Assembly: GCA_963801055.1 (NCBI GenBank)
Contig: CAWDDE010000001.1
Location: 496,001 to 560,000, forward strand
Length of the DNA stretch: 64,000 nt
DNA from: DASUPK01 sp963801055
GTDB lineage: Bacteria; Actinomycetota; Thermoleophilia; Solirubrobacterales; 70-9
Reading direction: 5' to 3'
The notes beneath the pieces are model-generated. The model searched no databases. It saw only the letters and a list, made by a program, of their open reading frames with translations, and was not told the origin of the DNA. The position numbers and the translations under genes were made by a program. The number at the start of each line of letters is the position of its first letter. Within the stretch, counting starts at the first letter, position 1. This document shows positions 8,622 through 21,024 of this stretch, piece by piece.

Positions 8622-8952
8622 GTTGGCGTTCACCCGGCTGCGCTGACCACGATCCAGGTCGACTGCCGCATACCAGGGCGATCTCGATCACGCCTCCGCC
8701 CTGCGCGGCGCGGCGGCGACGGGCCAGGATCGTGATCGGACATACGACAACTCGATCAAGGCTGAAGCCGAACCCGTTGCCGCAGTCCAGCTCGACTCAC
8801 CCGCACGATACCTCGCTGTCACCGCCCCGCAGGCGAAGCCCCCAATTGTCGGCCTGGCTGAGGAAGTCCCGCCGCTGTGCTCCCGGGGCTCCAGGACGCC
8901 AGTCTCAGCGCCAAGCGGTCGCGACGAGTCAGGTCGCCACGCTGCACCCCGT
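8622..8952. other. Non-coding or decayed stretch
   Basis: I find no convincing gene on either strand. Frames carry only short, low-information runs. It may hold further debris of the upstream SGNH fragment or of the missing catalytic part of the serine integrase that follows. Confidence 0.5.
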
Positions 8953-9670
8953 ATGAGCGCGAAGGAGGCCCAGGACAAGGTCGCCCGGTTCAAGGACCTG
9001 TGCAGCGTGGAACCGATTGACCGCGGGCTGTTCGATGGCGGCGGTGTTCGACTACTTCGCGAAGGTGCGGCCTGGATGTGGCCGCCACCCAAGAGCAGGT
9101 GGATAGCGCGCGGGGCCGCAGGCTTGAGGAAATCAGGGCGCTGCGGGCGAACGCCGAGCAGGAGGCGCAGCTAGCCGCCGAGCGGCTGGCACGGGTGCGC
9201 CGCGACTACCAGGACGGCAAGCTGGCGCCCGACGATTGGGCCGAACAGCGCGAGCAGCTGGAGGGTGAGCGCAAGGCCGCGGAAGCCGAAGCCAAGCGGC
9301 TGGGTGCCTCTGAACGCGAGGCGGCGACGGAAATCCCATTCGGCGATGCGGAGGAGGACGTGCTGCGCCGCCTGACCGAGATCCGCCGCGCCGTTGCTGG
9401 CGAGATCACCGACGCGCAAGGCGTGGACGCGGTTAGGGCCGCCCTGGCGCGGCTGTTCAAGGGGTTCGTCATCCACCCGCCAGCGGATGCCCTGCTGGCG
9501 GTAGCGCGTAGCGGGGAGGCATTGCTGGTAGCCCCGAGGGCCGCGAGCGGTTCGCGCTTGAGCCGGTGCTGCGCGACGAGGTGTTAGCCGGATTTGACGG
9601 CCGGGGCTTCCCGCGACTACGCCGGGAGCCGCTTGCTCAAGCCGGAAACAATCACTTGAGCAGCTGGTAG
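8953..9670 (+). pseudogene. Large serine recombinase (integrase), C-terminal remnant
   Basis: Only the C-terminal DNA-binding half of a large serine integrase is present. A zinc-ribbon-like stub (FKDLCSVEPIDRGLFDGG) leads, across an indel near 9040-9080, into LDVAATQEQVDSARGRRLEE and the long coiled coil (AERLARVRRDYQDGKLAPDD, LEGERKAAEAEAKRL). Then comes RLTEIRRAVAGEITDAQ and LARLFKGFVIHP, and, after a second shift near 9530, RERFALEPVLRDEVLAGFDG and the RREPLAQAGNNHL ending. The catalytic Ser domain and recombinase domain are absent upstream, so this is a relic of a past integration. It overlaps the 3' end of the next minus-strand gene by 19 bases. Confidence 0.75.
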
Positions 9671-10274
9671 ATGAAGTAGACGATCACGATGAGGTTGACC
9701 AGCCAGGCGTTGGTGGTCAGCCAGTCGCGGATGCCCGGCATCGCCTCGCGCGCTCGGCGACCGAGCAGCAGGTAGCCGAGGATCGGCAGCGCCATCAGCA
9801 GCGTGGTGGCGGCCACGAGCGGCCAGGCATGCAGGAGGTTGTCGTGGTTGTCATGAAGCCAGTGGACCGTGGAGATGACCGCGACGATGTCGGTCGGCAT
9901 CAGGAGGATGAGCAGGAATCCAAGGGTGAGCGCCCGGCGTGGCTCGGCCTTCTGGAGGGCCGACATCCACTTCGGGACGCTGGCGTGATGGCGGCCGAGG
10001 AAGGTGTGAATGCCCGCCAGGGCCAGCAGGCCCGCGACCACGTAGTCGGCGGTGCTCGGCCCGGAGCCCGAGCGTGGCTTGATGTTGAGCACGTCGTAGA
10101 GCCCGAACCAGATCAGGAGGCTGACGCGACGCTGCGAGCTACCACGCCGACCAGCATCGCGCCGGAGTTCTTGACCGGCTCATGGCTGGTGACGAGGAAG
10201 ATCGCGGTCAGGATCTGCGGCCCCATCACCATGATCAGGGCCAGCGGGAGTATCTGAAGCTGAGTCGAGTCCAT
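9652..10274 (-). CDS. GAP/Sap-family integral membrane protein (frame-broken)
   Basis: The N-terminal part starts at ATG 10274 (MDSTQLQILPLALIMVMGPQ) and runs to about 10130. The rest is in another frame (LIWFGLYDVLNIKPRSG to IVYFIYQLLK). Joined, the product is about 206 residues with about six membrane segments and resembles the GAP family (relatives of the mycobacterial sulfolipid-1-addressing protein Sap), thought to help export of lipids or small molecules. MVMGPQILTA at the start and RRALTLGFLLILLMPTD in the middle are typical. The break near 10130 (TCGCGTCAG region) looks like an indel. Function is inferred only from the family. Confidence 0.68.
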
Positions 10275-10326
10275 GTCGAGGGGGCGAAGCGGCTTGATCC
10301 TATGGGTTGGGTGTCGGCGGCCTCAG

Positions 10327-11083
10327 TCAGCCAGCCTGCTCACCGGATTCCCCGCGGCGCCGCGCCAGCATTCCGGGACGCCACAGGCTCACCAGCCCGG
10401 CGACCAGCGTGACCAGGAAGATCTGGCCGGTGAGCATCTCGAGCCCGGCGAACATCCGGCCGGGCTGCCCGGCGGGCACGAGATCCCCGTACCCGGTGGT
10501 GGTCAGCGTGGTGAAGCTGAAGAAGAGGAAGTCGGCTCCCTTGACGGAAACGCCGGTGCCGAAGAAGGGGCTTCCCTGTATCCGATCGATCCCCGCATAG
10601 AGGAAGGTGAAGAGCAGCCCCAGGATCATGTAGACGCTGATCGCGCCGAGGATCGTGCGGAATCCGACCTTGGTCTCGGCGAGCACCGCCCTCAGGATCG
10701 CGCCCACGGCCAAAAGGAGGAGCACCATCACGATGAACGAGCTGGCGCCGAGCAGGTGCAGATCGTCGGCGACCCATGACAGCACGGCGAGGAACACGGC
10801 CGACGATCGCGAGGATCAGAGCGACGCGGAAGACGGGAGGCCGCACGGTGGCGCCGGCGAGGCCGACCACGGCGGCGAGGCAGGCCACCGTCGTCGTCAG
10901 TGCCCCGGTGAACCCGTGAAAGGGGGTCAGCGAGCCGAGGACGTAGGTCGCGAGGACCAGGAGCAGGACGAGGCCGAACGCGTTCGCGATCCTCTCGGCG
11001 AACTGCGCCCATCGCTCCCCGGGCCGGCGCGACATCCCCAGGGCTCCCTCGCCGGAGGCCTTGCCATTGCCTTCTCGGGCCAC
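10327..11083 (-). CDS. Two-TM potassium channel family protein (frame-broken)
   Basis: An ion channel with the K+ selectivity filter TTTGYGDL preceded by the pore helix (FLFFSFTTL) and followed by an outer helix (FAGLEMLTGQIFLVTLVAGL). Upstream helices lie in MVLLLLAVGAILRAVL and MILGLLFTFLYAG. The N-terminal 95 residues (AQFAERIANAFGLVLLLVLA and two more helices) are in a different frame. Deleting one G in CGGCC at about 10798-10802 joins them (ILAIVAVFLAVLSW), giving about 251 residues. Start is GTG 11083; ATG 11035 is an alternative. It probably carries K+ out or through the membrane; gating is unknown. Confidence 0.78.
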
Positions 11084-11137
11084 TTCCGTCCGTTCGGGCT
11101 GCGACCAGCTTTTCCTGCGTGGGCCGGCCGCAGACCC

Positions 11138-12793
11138 TCAGGCGGTGGCGGGGACCGCTTCGGCTTCCTTTGCCGGCGCGGGCTCCTCCGCCGAGGTGGG
11201 GAGCCTGCGGGTGAACCAGAGCGAGAGCAGGGCAACCACCGCCACCGCCCCGAGCGACTCCTTCAGCGCCACGAGCTGAGCATCTCCGTAGGCGGAGGCG
11301 ATCTGGTCTGCCTGATCCTCGGGAACGCCCTTGGAGAGCGCCCGCTGCTTGGCTTCGGAGACGGGAACGATGTCGATGCCCTCCTCGGTGTTCGCCGCGA
11401 TCGTCTGGCGGACGGATTGAGGCAGCTGCTGGTTGTCCGCGATCCGATCGTTGAAGCCGTTGATCAACCCGACGATCAGAACGGCTCCGATGAACGCGGT
11501 CCCGATCGATGCCCCGAGGTTCTGCGCGGTTCCCTGCAGGCCTCCCGCCTCGCTCGTCTTCGACGGATCGACCGACGACATGATCACGTTGCCGAGCTGG
11601 GAGGCCAGCAGACCGGCGCCGATCCCGAACAGGACCAGCGAGATCTTGAATCCTGTCTCGTTCAGGTTCACGTCGAGCGTCGCCATCATCACCACCGCCC
11701 CGATGCTGATCGCCACCAGGCCGAACTGCGCGACCGTCCTCGGTGAACGACGACCGGCGATCTTGGGACCCAAAAGGGCGGCGACCAGCATCGCCGCCGA
11801 CAGCGGCAGGAGCCGCTTGCCGGTCTCGAACGCGTCGAGCCCGAGCACGACCTGCAGGTAGACGGGGAGGACGAAGAAGGTTCCCATCAGGACCAGCTGC
11901 TGACCCAGCAGCGTCAGCAGCCCGGCGCGAAGCCGCGCGATCCGGAGCAGCGTCGTGTCGACCAGCCGGTCGAGTCCGAGTCGCTCGCGGCGGTCCTCCC
12001 AGAGGACCAGGCCGGCGAGAAATCCGAGGCCGGCCAGGATCAGGAACGGCACGACCGAGAAGCCCAGAGGCGTGATCTCGGTGCCGCCGATCGTGGGTGC
12101 AGATCGCGGGGTGATGAGCCCCCAGGTGCTGCTCATCAGGACTCCGAAGACGATCAGACCCAGGCCGGCCGCCGAGAGCGCCGCGCCGCCGAAGTCCATC
12201 TTCGGAGGGTGCTCGGCCCTCGGGACCTTCGCGAGATTGCTCCTGAAGAGCAGCAGGATGATCACGGCCACCGTTTCGCCCGCGAACACCCAGCGCCAGC
12301 TGTAGTTGGTCGTCACCCACCCGCCGATCAGCGGCCCGGCCGCAACCGCGATCGCGACGGTCGCCCCGATCAGCGCGTAGGCGAGCGCCCGATCCTTGCC
12401 CTCATAGTTGGCGGCGGTGAGCGCAAAGATGGCGGGGATCACCATCACGGCGCCGAGCCCCTCGACGCCCGACCAGCCGACCAGGAGAACGGGGAGGCTG
12501 GGGCTCAGCGCGGTCGTCAGCGAGCCGACGCCGTAGACGGCGAGCCCAAGCGCGAACACCCGGTTGCGACCCAGGATGTCGCCCAGCTTCGCGCCGGCGA
12601 GCATGAAGGCCGCCATCACCAGCGTGTACATCGTGATCGCTGACTGAACGCCCTGGATCGAGGTGTTCAGGTCCGCGACGATCTGGGAGATCGAGACGTT
12701 CATGACGCTCGAGTCGAGCGTCATGACGAACTGGGCCGACGCCAGCAGGATCAGGGGGAGCCACTTGCGCATGGGAGCTGAAGCGGTCGCCAT
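11138..12793 (-). CDS. MFS drug exporter, DHA2 (14-TM) family
   Basis: An intact 551-residue proton-coupled efflux pump. Fourteen hydrophobic segments are visible. Motif A is GAKLGDILGRNRVF after TM2, and the N-terminus has the typical FVMTLDSSVMNVSISQI. GPLIGGWVTTNYSWRWVF is the antiporter motif C region. Length and pattern match EmrB/QacA-type exporters. A charged linker (DRRERLGLDRLVDTTLLR) separates the halves. ATG 12793 sits 41 bp from the divergent coiled-coil gene at 12835, so the short gap likely holds both promoters. The exported substrate cannot be told from sequence. Confidence 0.9.
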   Translation of the reverse strand: MATASAPMRKWLPLILLASAQFVMTLDSSVMNVSISQIVADLNTSIQGVQSAITMYTLVMAAFMLAGAKLGDILGRNRVFALGLAVYGVGSLTTALSPSLPVLLVGWSGVEGLGAVMVIPAIFALTAANYEGKDRALAYALIGATVAIAVAAGPLIGGWVTTNYSWRWVFAGETVAVIILLLFRSNLAKVPRAEHPPKMDFGGAALSAAGLGLIVFGVLMSSTWGLITPRSAPTIGGTEITPLGFSVVPFLILAGLGFLAGLVLWEDRRERLGLDRLVDTTLLRIARLRAGLLTLLGQQLVLMGTFFVLPVYLQVVLGLDAFETGKRLLPLSAAMLVAALLGPKIAGRRSPRTVAQFGLVAISIGAVVMMATLDVNLNETGFKISLVLFGIGAGLLASQLGNVIMSSVDPSKTSEAGGLQGTAQNLGASIGTAFIGAVLIVGLINGFNDRIADNQQLPQSVRQTIAANTEEGIDIVPVSEAKQRALSKGVPEDQADQIASAYGDAQLVALKESLGAVAVVALLSLWFTRRLPTSAEEPAPAKEAEAVPATA

Positions 12794-12834
12794 CCTTGCA
12801 TCTCGGTGCGTCGGGCCGTATTACCCTGTTGCGC

Positions 12835-13396
12835 ATGAGCACGGGACAGCAGGCCGAGGAACTGGCTGCGCAGGCGGCCGAGTCAATCCGGCGGGTACTG
12901 AGCCGAGGCCGAGGAACGCGCGGCCGCGATCGTTCGGGATGCCGAGGCGAAGGCGGCGAGAATCCGCGAGCAAGCCGAGGCCGAGGCTTCGCAGATCCGC
13001 GAGCGCGCCGAGGCCGACGCCCGCGCGCAGATCGAGGCGGCGAAGCGGGCGCTAGACGAGCTTGGCGGCACCCTGGCGGCGGCCGCCGCCACGCCGGCCC
13101 CGAAGGCTGAGGCGCCGCCGAGCGAGCCCGAGCCGGAGCCAGAACCCGAGCTCGAGCCGGAGGAGACGCCCGGCGCTCCCGAGACCCCCGTCTCGCCGCC
13201 CGCACCGGAGCCCGAGCCCGAGCAGGCCGTCGCCGCCGCAGAGAACGGTGATGACGCCGCGGAGCGGCTGGTGGCGATGAAGCTGGCGGTCGACGGCAAG
13301 GACCCTGCCGCGATCGAGGCGGAGCTGATCGAGAAGTTCGGTCCGGGCGACCGCACCGAGCTGCTCAAAGAGGTCCTGTCGAGGCTGCCGCGCTAG
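12835..13396 (+). CDS. Coiled-coil, Pro/Glu-rich hypothetical protein (frame-broken)
   Basis: The start MSTGQQAEELAAQAAESIRR is in one frame. After one extra base near 12903 the protein continues as an Ala/Glu/Arg heptad coiled coil (AEAEERAAAIVRDAEAKAAR onward), a Pro-Glu repeat linker, and a C-terminal folded-looking piece (DDAAERLVAMKLAVDGKDPA, then GDRTELLKEVLSRLPR). The reconstructed length is about 186 residues. Coiled coils of this kind are found in DivIVA- and SMC-like scaffold proteins, but no family is recognised. Its TAG overlaps the stop of the opposing VOC gene. Confidence 0.65.
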
Positions 13397-13849
13397 GGCG
13401 TCATTCGCCCGAGCGGAACGTCCCGGGGCCGCCACCCTCGCGGGCGCCCGCGCGAATAGGCGGCCATGTCCTGGCTCCAGAACTCGACGACGTTGCCGTC
13501 GGGGTCGGTGACGTAGATGGCGCGGCCGGGGCCGAGCTGGATCGGCCCCTCGACCTCGGCGCCCGCCTCCTCGATCCGCTCCTTGAGCCGGTCGATCTCG
13601 CCGTCGGCGACGTTGAACGCGTAGTGGACGTGGGCGCCGCCGCGGCCGCCGGCCAGGCCCGACCTGCTCGGTCCAGAGCCCGAGCCGGGCGGTCTCGCCG
13701 ACCAGGTACCAGTAGCGGCCCTCGGCGCCCTCGCCGTAGAGCGTCTCCTCGAAGCCGAGCACGTCGCGGTAGAAGCGCCGCGCGGCGTCGAGGTCTGAGA
13801 CCTCGAGGACGAGCTCCGAGATCCCGGTGACGGGGGGCGGGCCGCTCAT
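13393..13849 (-). CDS. VOC-family (glyoxalase/dioxygenase fold) protein (frame-broken)
   Basis: The N-terminal betaalphabetabetabeta unit reads TGISELVLEVSDLDAARRF and FYRDVLGFEETL. After removing one G near 13665 the second unit follows (GGAHVHYAFNVADGEIDRL, then AIYVTDPDGNVVEFWSQD), giving about 151 residues that end MTP* at 13393. His in HVHYAF and Glu in VVEFW are likely metal ligands, as in metal-binding VOC enzymes. Relatives include fosfomycin-resistance and glyoxalase-like proteins; the substrate here is unknown. It converges with the coiled-coil gene, their stops overlapping. Confidence 0.75.
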
Positions 13850-13875
13850 CGAGGGCGAGCTTAACCTGGGCCGGG

Positions 13876-15094
13876 ATGTTCCCCGACGCTTACAAGCGCG
13901 TGCTCGGCGCGGAGGGCGTGCGGCAGCCGCTCGCCGGAGTGGTCATCGGCCGCCTGTCGATCGCGGCAGAGCCGCTCTCCACGGTGCTGCTGGTCCGCGG
14001 CTCGACCGGCTCCTTCGCGGTCGCCGGCCTGGTGATGGCGTGCTACTCGATCGCGGCGGCGATCTCGCTACCGATCCAGGGCCGGGTGATCGACCGGATC
14101 GGCCAGACCCGCGTGATCGTGCCGGCGACCGCGGTCAACATCGCCGGGTTCGGCGGCCTGATCGCCCTGGCCCACTCCGGAGGCTCCGCCGGAGCGATGG
14201 CGGTCATGGCCACGGTCGCCGGCCTTGGCACCTTGGCGACGGGCAGCGCAATGCGGACGCTGTGGTCTGAGCTCGTTCCCGATCCCGGTCTGCGGCAGGC
14301 CGCGTTCGCGCTCGACGCCGTCGCCATCGACGTCGCCTTCATCGTCGGCCCCCTGATTGCGGCGGCCGTGATCGCGATCGCCTCGCCCACCGCCTCGCTG
14401 TCGACCTGCATGCTGCTCACCGTGATCGGCTCCGGCGTGTTCGTCAGCTCGGCGGCATCGCGGCGCTGGCAGGGCGCCCCGGCGCACGAAAGGCAGACCG
14501 GGCCGCTGCGTTCGGCCAGCGTGCTGGTGCTGATGGGCGCCGCCTTCGGCGTCGGGGTCGCGGTCGGCGCCGCGGAGCTGGCGATCACGGCCTTCGCCTC
14601 CCACCACGGGGCCCCCGAGCTGGGCGGGGCGCTGATCGCGGTCCAGGCTCTCGCCAGCATGGTGGGCGGGCTCTGGTTCGGGGCCCGCGCCTGGCAAAGC
14701 GCCGCGGGGCAACGGCTGCTGGTCGGTTTCCCTCGCTTTTGCGATCACGATGCTTCCCCTGATCGCAATTCCGTCCCTCGCCGCCGCCTTCCCACTGATG
14801 GCCCTCAGCGGCGTGGCGCTGGCGCCGACCATCTCGGTGATCTACCTGCTCCTCGATTCGCTCGCCCCCACCGGGACCGCGGCAGAGGCGACGGGCTGGA
14901 TCCTGACGGCGATCGTCGGCGGGGCGGCGCTGGGTAACGCGGCGGCGGGGGTCGCCGTGACCGAGGCGAGCGCACACGCGGGCCTCGCCGTGGCGGCCGC
15001 CGGTGGAGGGCTGACCCTGCTGGCCGCGGCGATCGGCAGGCGCAGCCTGCGTGGCGCCCCGACGCACCTGCCGGCGCCGGAAATCGCCCGGTAA
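13876..15094 (+). CDS. MFS transporter, 12-TM type (frame-broken)
   Basis: An integral membrane transporter of about 405 residues. The first ten helices are in one frame (starting MFPDAYKRVLGAEGVRQPLA), with RVIDRIGQTRVIVPAT as motif A-like loop. An extra C at 14730-14733 shifts the frame; removing it gives VGFLAFAITMLPLIAIPSLA and the last helices to EIAR* at 15094. No substrate motif is recognised; related proteins are annotated as sugar or drug efflux. It diverges from the VOC gene with only 26 bp between start codons. Confidence 0.78.
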
Positions 15095-15139
15095 GAACCT
15101 CCGCCGGGCTGGTCTGGGGGCGCTCGTACACTTGTTCGT

Positions 15140-18108
<2,969 letters not shown>

Positions 18109-18177
18109 ATGCGAGGGTGCGCGACGGCGCAACCCGTTTAGTTCATAGGGCCATACTGGCCGGGTGAGGGAGAGGTC

Positions 18178-18948
18178 TTGCTAGGGGCGCTGGAGTTCCA
18201 GATCGAGAGCAGTGCGGCGCTCGACTCCGCCGATCAGCGGGCCGGGCTGATCCTGCTGGGCTGCATGCTGCTCTCGTTCGGGTTCATCAGGTTCAGCACC
18301 CGGATGATCCGCGCCGAGGTCTCCTGGTGGCCGGGAAACGTCACACCGGGCGGGCTGCACATCCACCACCTTGTCTTCGGGATCGTGCTGATGATGCTGG
18401 CCGGCTTCATCTCCTTCGCGGTTCAGCCGTCCAGCCCCTGGTTCGAGATCGCCGCGGGGGTGTTCGGAGTAGGCATGGGCCTGAGCCTCGACGAGTTCGC
18501 GCTCTGGCTCTATCTGGACGACGTCTACTGGTCGGAGCAGGGACGAAGCTCCGTGGACGCGGTGGTCTTTGCCGCGATCATCGGGGGAGGGGTGATCCTC
18601 GGATTCGTCCCGCTGAATGCCAGCGGGGGCTCGATCATCGCGATCGTTTCATCGGTGTTGATCGAGCTGGCCATCTGCACCTTCGTAGCCTTGAAGGGCA
18701 AGATCAGCGCCGCGGTGATCGGCATGTTCATCCCGCCCGTCGCTTGGGTCGCGGCGATCCGGCTCGCTCGGCCGGGCTCATGGTGGGCCCGACGCCGCTA
18801 TCGGGAGGGCAGCGAAAAGCTCGCAGAGGCGACGAAGCGGAAGGAGCGGCACGATCGCCGCATCCGCCGCTTCCAGGACCTGATCGGTGGTGCGCCGTCG
18901 GTGCCGAGCACCCGCGCGGGCGGCGGCTCGAAGCCACCCGAGAACTGA
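18178..18948 (+). CDS. Conserved actinobacterial integral membrane protein
   Basis: A 256-residue membrane protein with about six hydrophobic segments and a basic, helical C-terminal tail (about residues 200-256, rich in Lys/Arg/Glu). The motif PGGLHIHHLVFGIVLMML has a His triad at a helix start, then GVGMGLSLDEFALWLYLDD, which places acidic residues in a membrane helix; together they could bind a metal (inference). Similar proteins occur in many actinobacteria without known function. TTG 18178 is used because a stop precedes it in frame and GGGAGAGG lies upstream; a GTG at 18164 runs into a stop. Confidence 0.65.
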   Translation: MLGALEFQIESSAALDSADQRAGLILLGCMLLSFGFIRFSTRMIRAEVSWWPGNVTPGGLHIHHLVFGIVLMMLAGFISFAVQPSSPWFEIAAGVFGVGMGLSLDEFALWLYLDDVYWSEQGRSSVDAVVFAAIIGGGVILGFVPLNASGGSIIAIVSSVLIELAICTFVALKGKISAAVIGMFIPPVAWVAAIRLARPGSWWARRRYREGSEKLAEATKRKERHDRRIRRFQDLIGGAPSVPSTRAGGGSKPPEN

Positions 18949-18966
18949 CCGCGGCCTGACGGGCCG

Positions 18967-21024
18967 TCAATCTCGATCGTGTGGCCTCAGCTCGAGGCCC
19001 GTCTCGGCAAGCCAGCGCCTGATCGTGTCGTGCATGGCCCGCACGCCAACGATCGGCTGCTCCGGCTCGCTCCAGGCGGACGGCACGAGCGCGAACGGCT
19101 GGGACTGCCAGCCACCGAGCCCTCCATGCGAGCCCATGAACTCCTCGAACGGAGCGACCTCGTTTGCCTCCGGGTCGTACATGCAGTTGACGAGGATGTC
19201 CGGGCAGTGGGGGAAGCCGTCGGTGCGCCGGAGGTGATCGGCGGCGTTTGGGCCGAAGTCGCGCAGCGGATCCTCGCCGGTTACTTGATCGTCATTGAGG
19301 CGCCGGCTCCCGTCGGAGCTGAGCACCACCGCGCCGCCGCCGTCGGCGCGGACCATCAGGAAGCCGATCCCGGGATGGTTGACGAGGGTGTCGATCAGGC
19401 GGGGGTGCAGCGATTCGATCTCGGCGATCGACAATCGGCGGTCGATCTCAGGCAGGGAGATCAACCCGAGGCCGCCGGAGGCGAGAACCACGGCGGCGTG
19501 TTCCGACGCGTCTCGGCCTGACTCCTCGGCCGCCGCACGATTCGGTCCGAGGACGACATCACCGTCGACGATGCGATCCCGGGTCGCGCGAGCGAGCATC
19601 CTGCCGCCCGCCGTGTCCTCGTCGCGGGCATCCGTGAGCGCCCCGCCGACCGAGCTGAGACCCTCGTCGGGGGCAGACGGGGCGTAGACGTCGCCTCTGG
19701 CGAGGGCGCCTCGCACGAGCTCCTCCAGCTCGACTCCATAGCGCTGCCGAAACGGTCGACCCTGGCTCTGTCCATGGTCTGAGAGCACCACGAGGTGATA
19801 GGGGCGAGGCGCCTGCTCGATGGCCCGCTCGAGACGGGCGAGCTCGGCATCGTGTTGCCTGAGCACCGCGAACGCGTCCGGCTGCTCGATACCGGAGTGG
19901 TGAGCGACCTCGTCGTAGCCGACGAAGGTCGAGTAGACGACGGGAACCCCCTCGACGATGTCGCCGAGCAGGGTCGCGACGTTGAGGTCCCGCATGACCA
20001 CCGTGATCGCGCCTCTCATCCACGGATAGAGCCCGCCCCTGTCGATGTGCTCTTCGCCGCGTCTCCGCTGCCGGCGCGCCGCCCGCCGCTCCAGGATCAC
20101 GTCCCAGAGATAGAGCGCGATGGTGCGAGTGAAGCCGTAGGGGTCGGCGAAGTAGGCGAAGTACTCGCGCGTGCTGGAGCGTTGCTTGTCGCGCAGCACG
20201 CTCATCGTCGCCGAGCAATGGGGCGCGTCGCCCGAGAACATGTTGCCCCGGCTGGCGCCGCCGACGGCCAGCAGGCCGCCGCCGTCGGAATGGCGCCTTT
20301 CCAGCTCGACGGCGTCCTTCCCGTGGTTGGAGACCATCGTCCTCCCGGTCTCCTTCTCGTACCAGCGGAAGGCAGGCATGTCGTCGTTGCTGCCCAGCAG
20401 CAGTCCGGCCTGGCTGGCGCCGGTCTGAGAGGAGAGGTCGCACTCCCATGGGACGATCGTGTGGCTTCCCTCCTCGAGCCAGCGCGCCATCGTCGGGGCG
20501 TGTCCCTCGCGGAGGGCCCGTCTCAAGACGGGCTCGGCGAGGCCGTCGATCTCGAACAGGATCACGCCGGGGACGTCCGTGCGGTTGGCCTCGCGAGCCC
20601 GCCGCGCTCGCCGGCGAACGAGGCGGAGCTGGCGCGCGTCGTCGTCGATGCTGAGGGCGGGCGCGAGCAGCAGCAGGCTCACCGAGAGGACAAAGGCGAT
20701 CACGACCGCGCTCAGGAAGTCGGGCGCGACGCCATCGACGACCTTGACGGACACCGAGATGATCGCTGCGTTCAGGACCAGGGAGCCGAGACCGAAGGTG
20801 ACCACGGTCAACGGCAGAAGCACCCGGATCAGTGCGGGCCACAGCAGCGCGTTCAGCAGGGCGACCAACGCAGTAATCAGCAGGGCGGCCTCGAAGCTCG
20901 GGACGTCGAAGCGGGGCAAGAGCGCGGCAAAGGCCCAGAAGATCAGGGCCGTAAGCAACCAGAGGAGCAGGCCGCGCAGTGCGGCCCCGACGATCCTGCG
21001 TATGGCGCCGATGCTGCTGTCCAT
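18967..21024 (-). CDS. Holin-like membrane domain fused to alkaline-phosphatase-superfamily domain
   Basis: A 685-residue fusion. Residues about 5-130 form four membrane helices like the phage-holin-IV (mycobacterial holin-like) family (LLLWLLTALIFWAFAALLP, LLWPALIRVLLPLTVVTF). The rest is an alkaline-phosphatase-fold phosphodiesterase or phosphatase: VILFEIDGLAEPVL (metal Asp), CDLSSQTGASQAGLLLG (nucleophile Thr region), TFVGYDEVAHHSG (Asp/His), VVLSDHGQSQG (Asp-His) and FMGSHGGLGG (His), so all metal ligands look present. It likely acts at the membrane on a lipid- or nucleotide-linked phosphate; the substrate is unknown. ATG 21024 overlaps the upstream MBL gene stop by one base. Confidence 0.83.
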   Translation of the reverse strand: MDSSIGAIRRIVGAALRGLLLWLLTALIFWAFAALLPRFDVPSFEAALLITALVALLNALLWPALIRVLLPLTVVTFGLGSLVLNAAIISVSVKVVDGVAPDFLSAVVIAFVLSVSLLLLAPALSIDDDARQLRLVRRRARRAREANRTDVPGVILFEIDGLAEPVLRRALREGHAPTMARWLEEGSHTIVPWECDLSSQTGASQAGLLLGSNDDMPAFRWYEKETGRTMVSNHGKDAVELERRHSDGGGLLAVGGASRGNMFSGDAPHCSATMSVLRDKQRSSTREYFAYFADPYGFTRTIALYLWDVILERRAARRQRRRGEEHIDRGGLYPWMRGAITVVMRDLNVATLLGDIVEGVPVVYSTFVGYDEVAHHSGIEQPDAFAVLRQHDAELARLERAIEQAPRPYHLVVLSDHGQSQGRPFRQRYGVELEELVRGALARGDVYAPSAPDEGLSSVGGALTDARDEDTAGGRMLARATRDRIVDGDVVLGPNRAAAEESGRDASEHAAVVLASGGLGLISLPEIDRRLSIAEIESLHPRLIDTLVNHPGIGFLMVRADGGGAVVLSSDGSRRLNDDQVTGEDPLRDFGPNAADHLRRTDGFPHCPDILVNCMYDPEANEVAPFEEFMGSHGGLGGWQSQPFALVPSAWSEPEQPIVGVRAMHDTIRRWLAETGLELRPHDRD

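Noticed and set aside
10728..12320. 530-residue minus-strand frame overlapping the MFS gene in another frame
   Set aside because: It is the off-frame reading of the same strand and contains only low-complexity Arg/Pro/Gly sequence; the MFS frame is intact and homologous.
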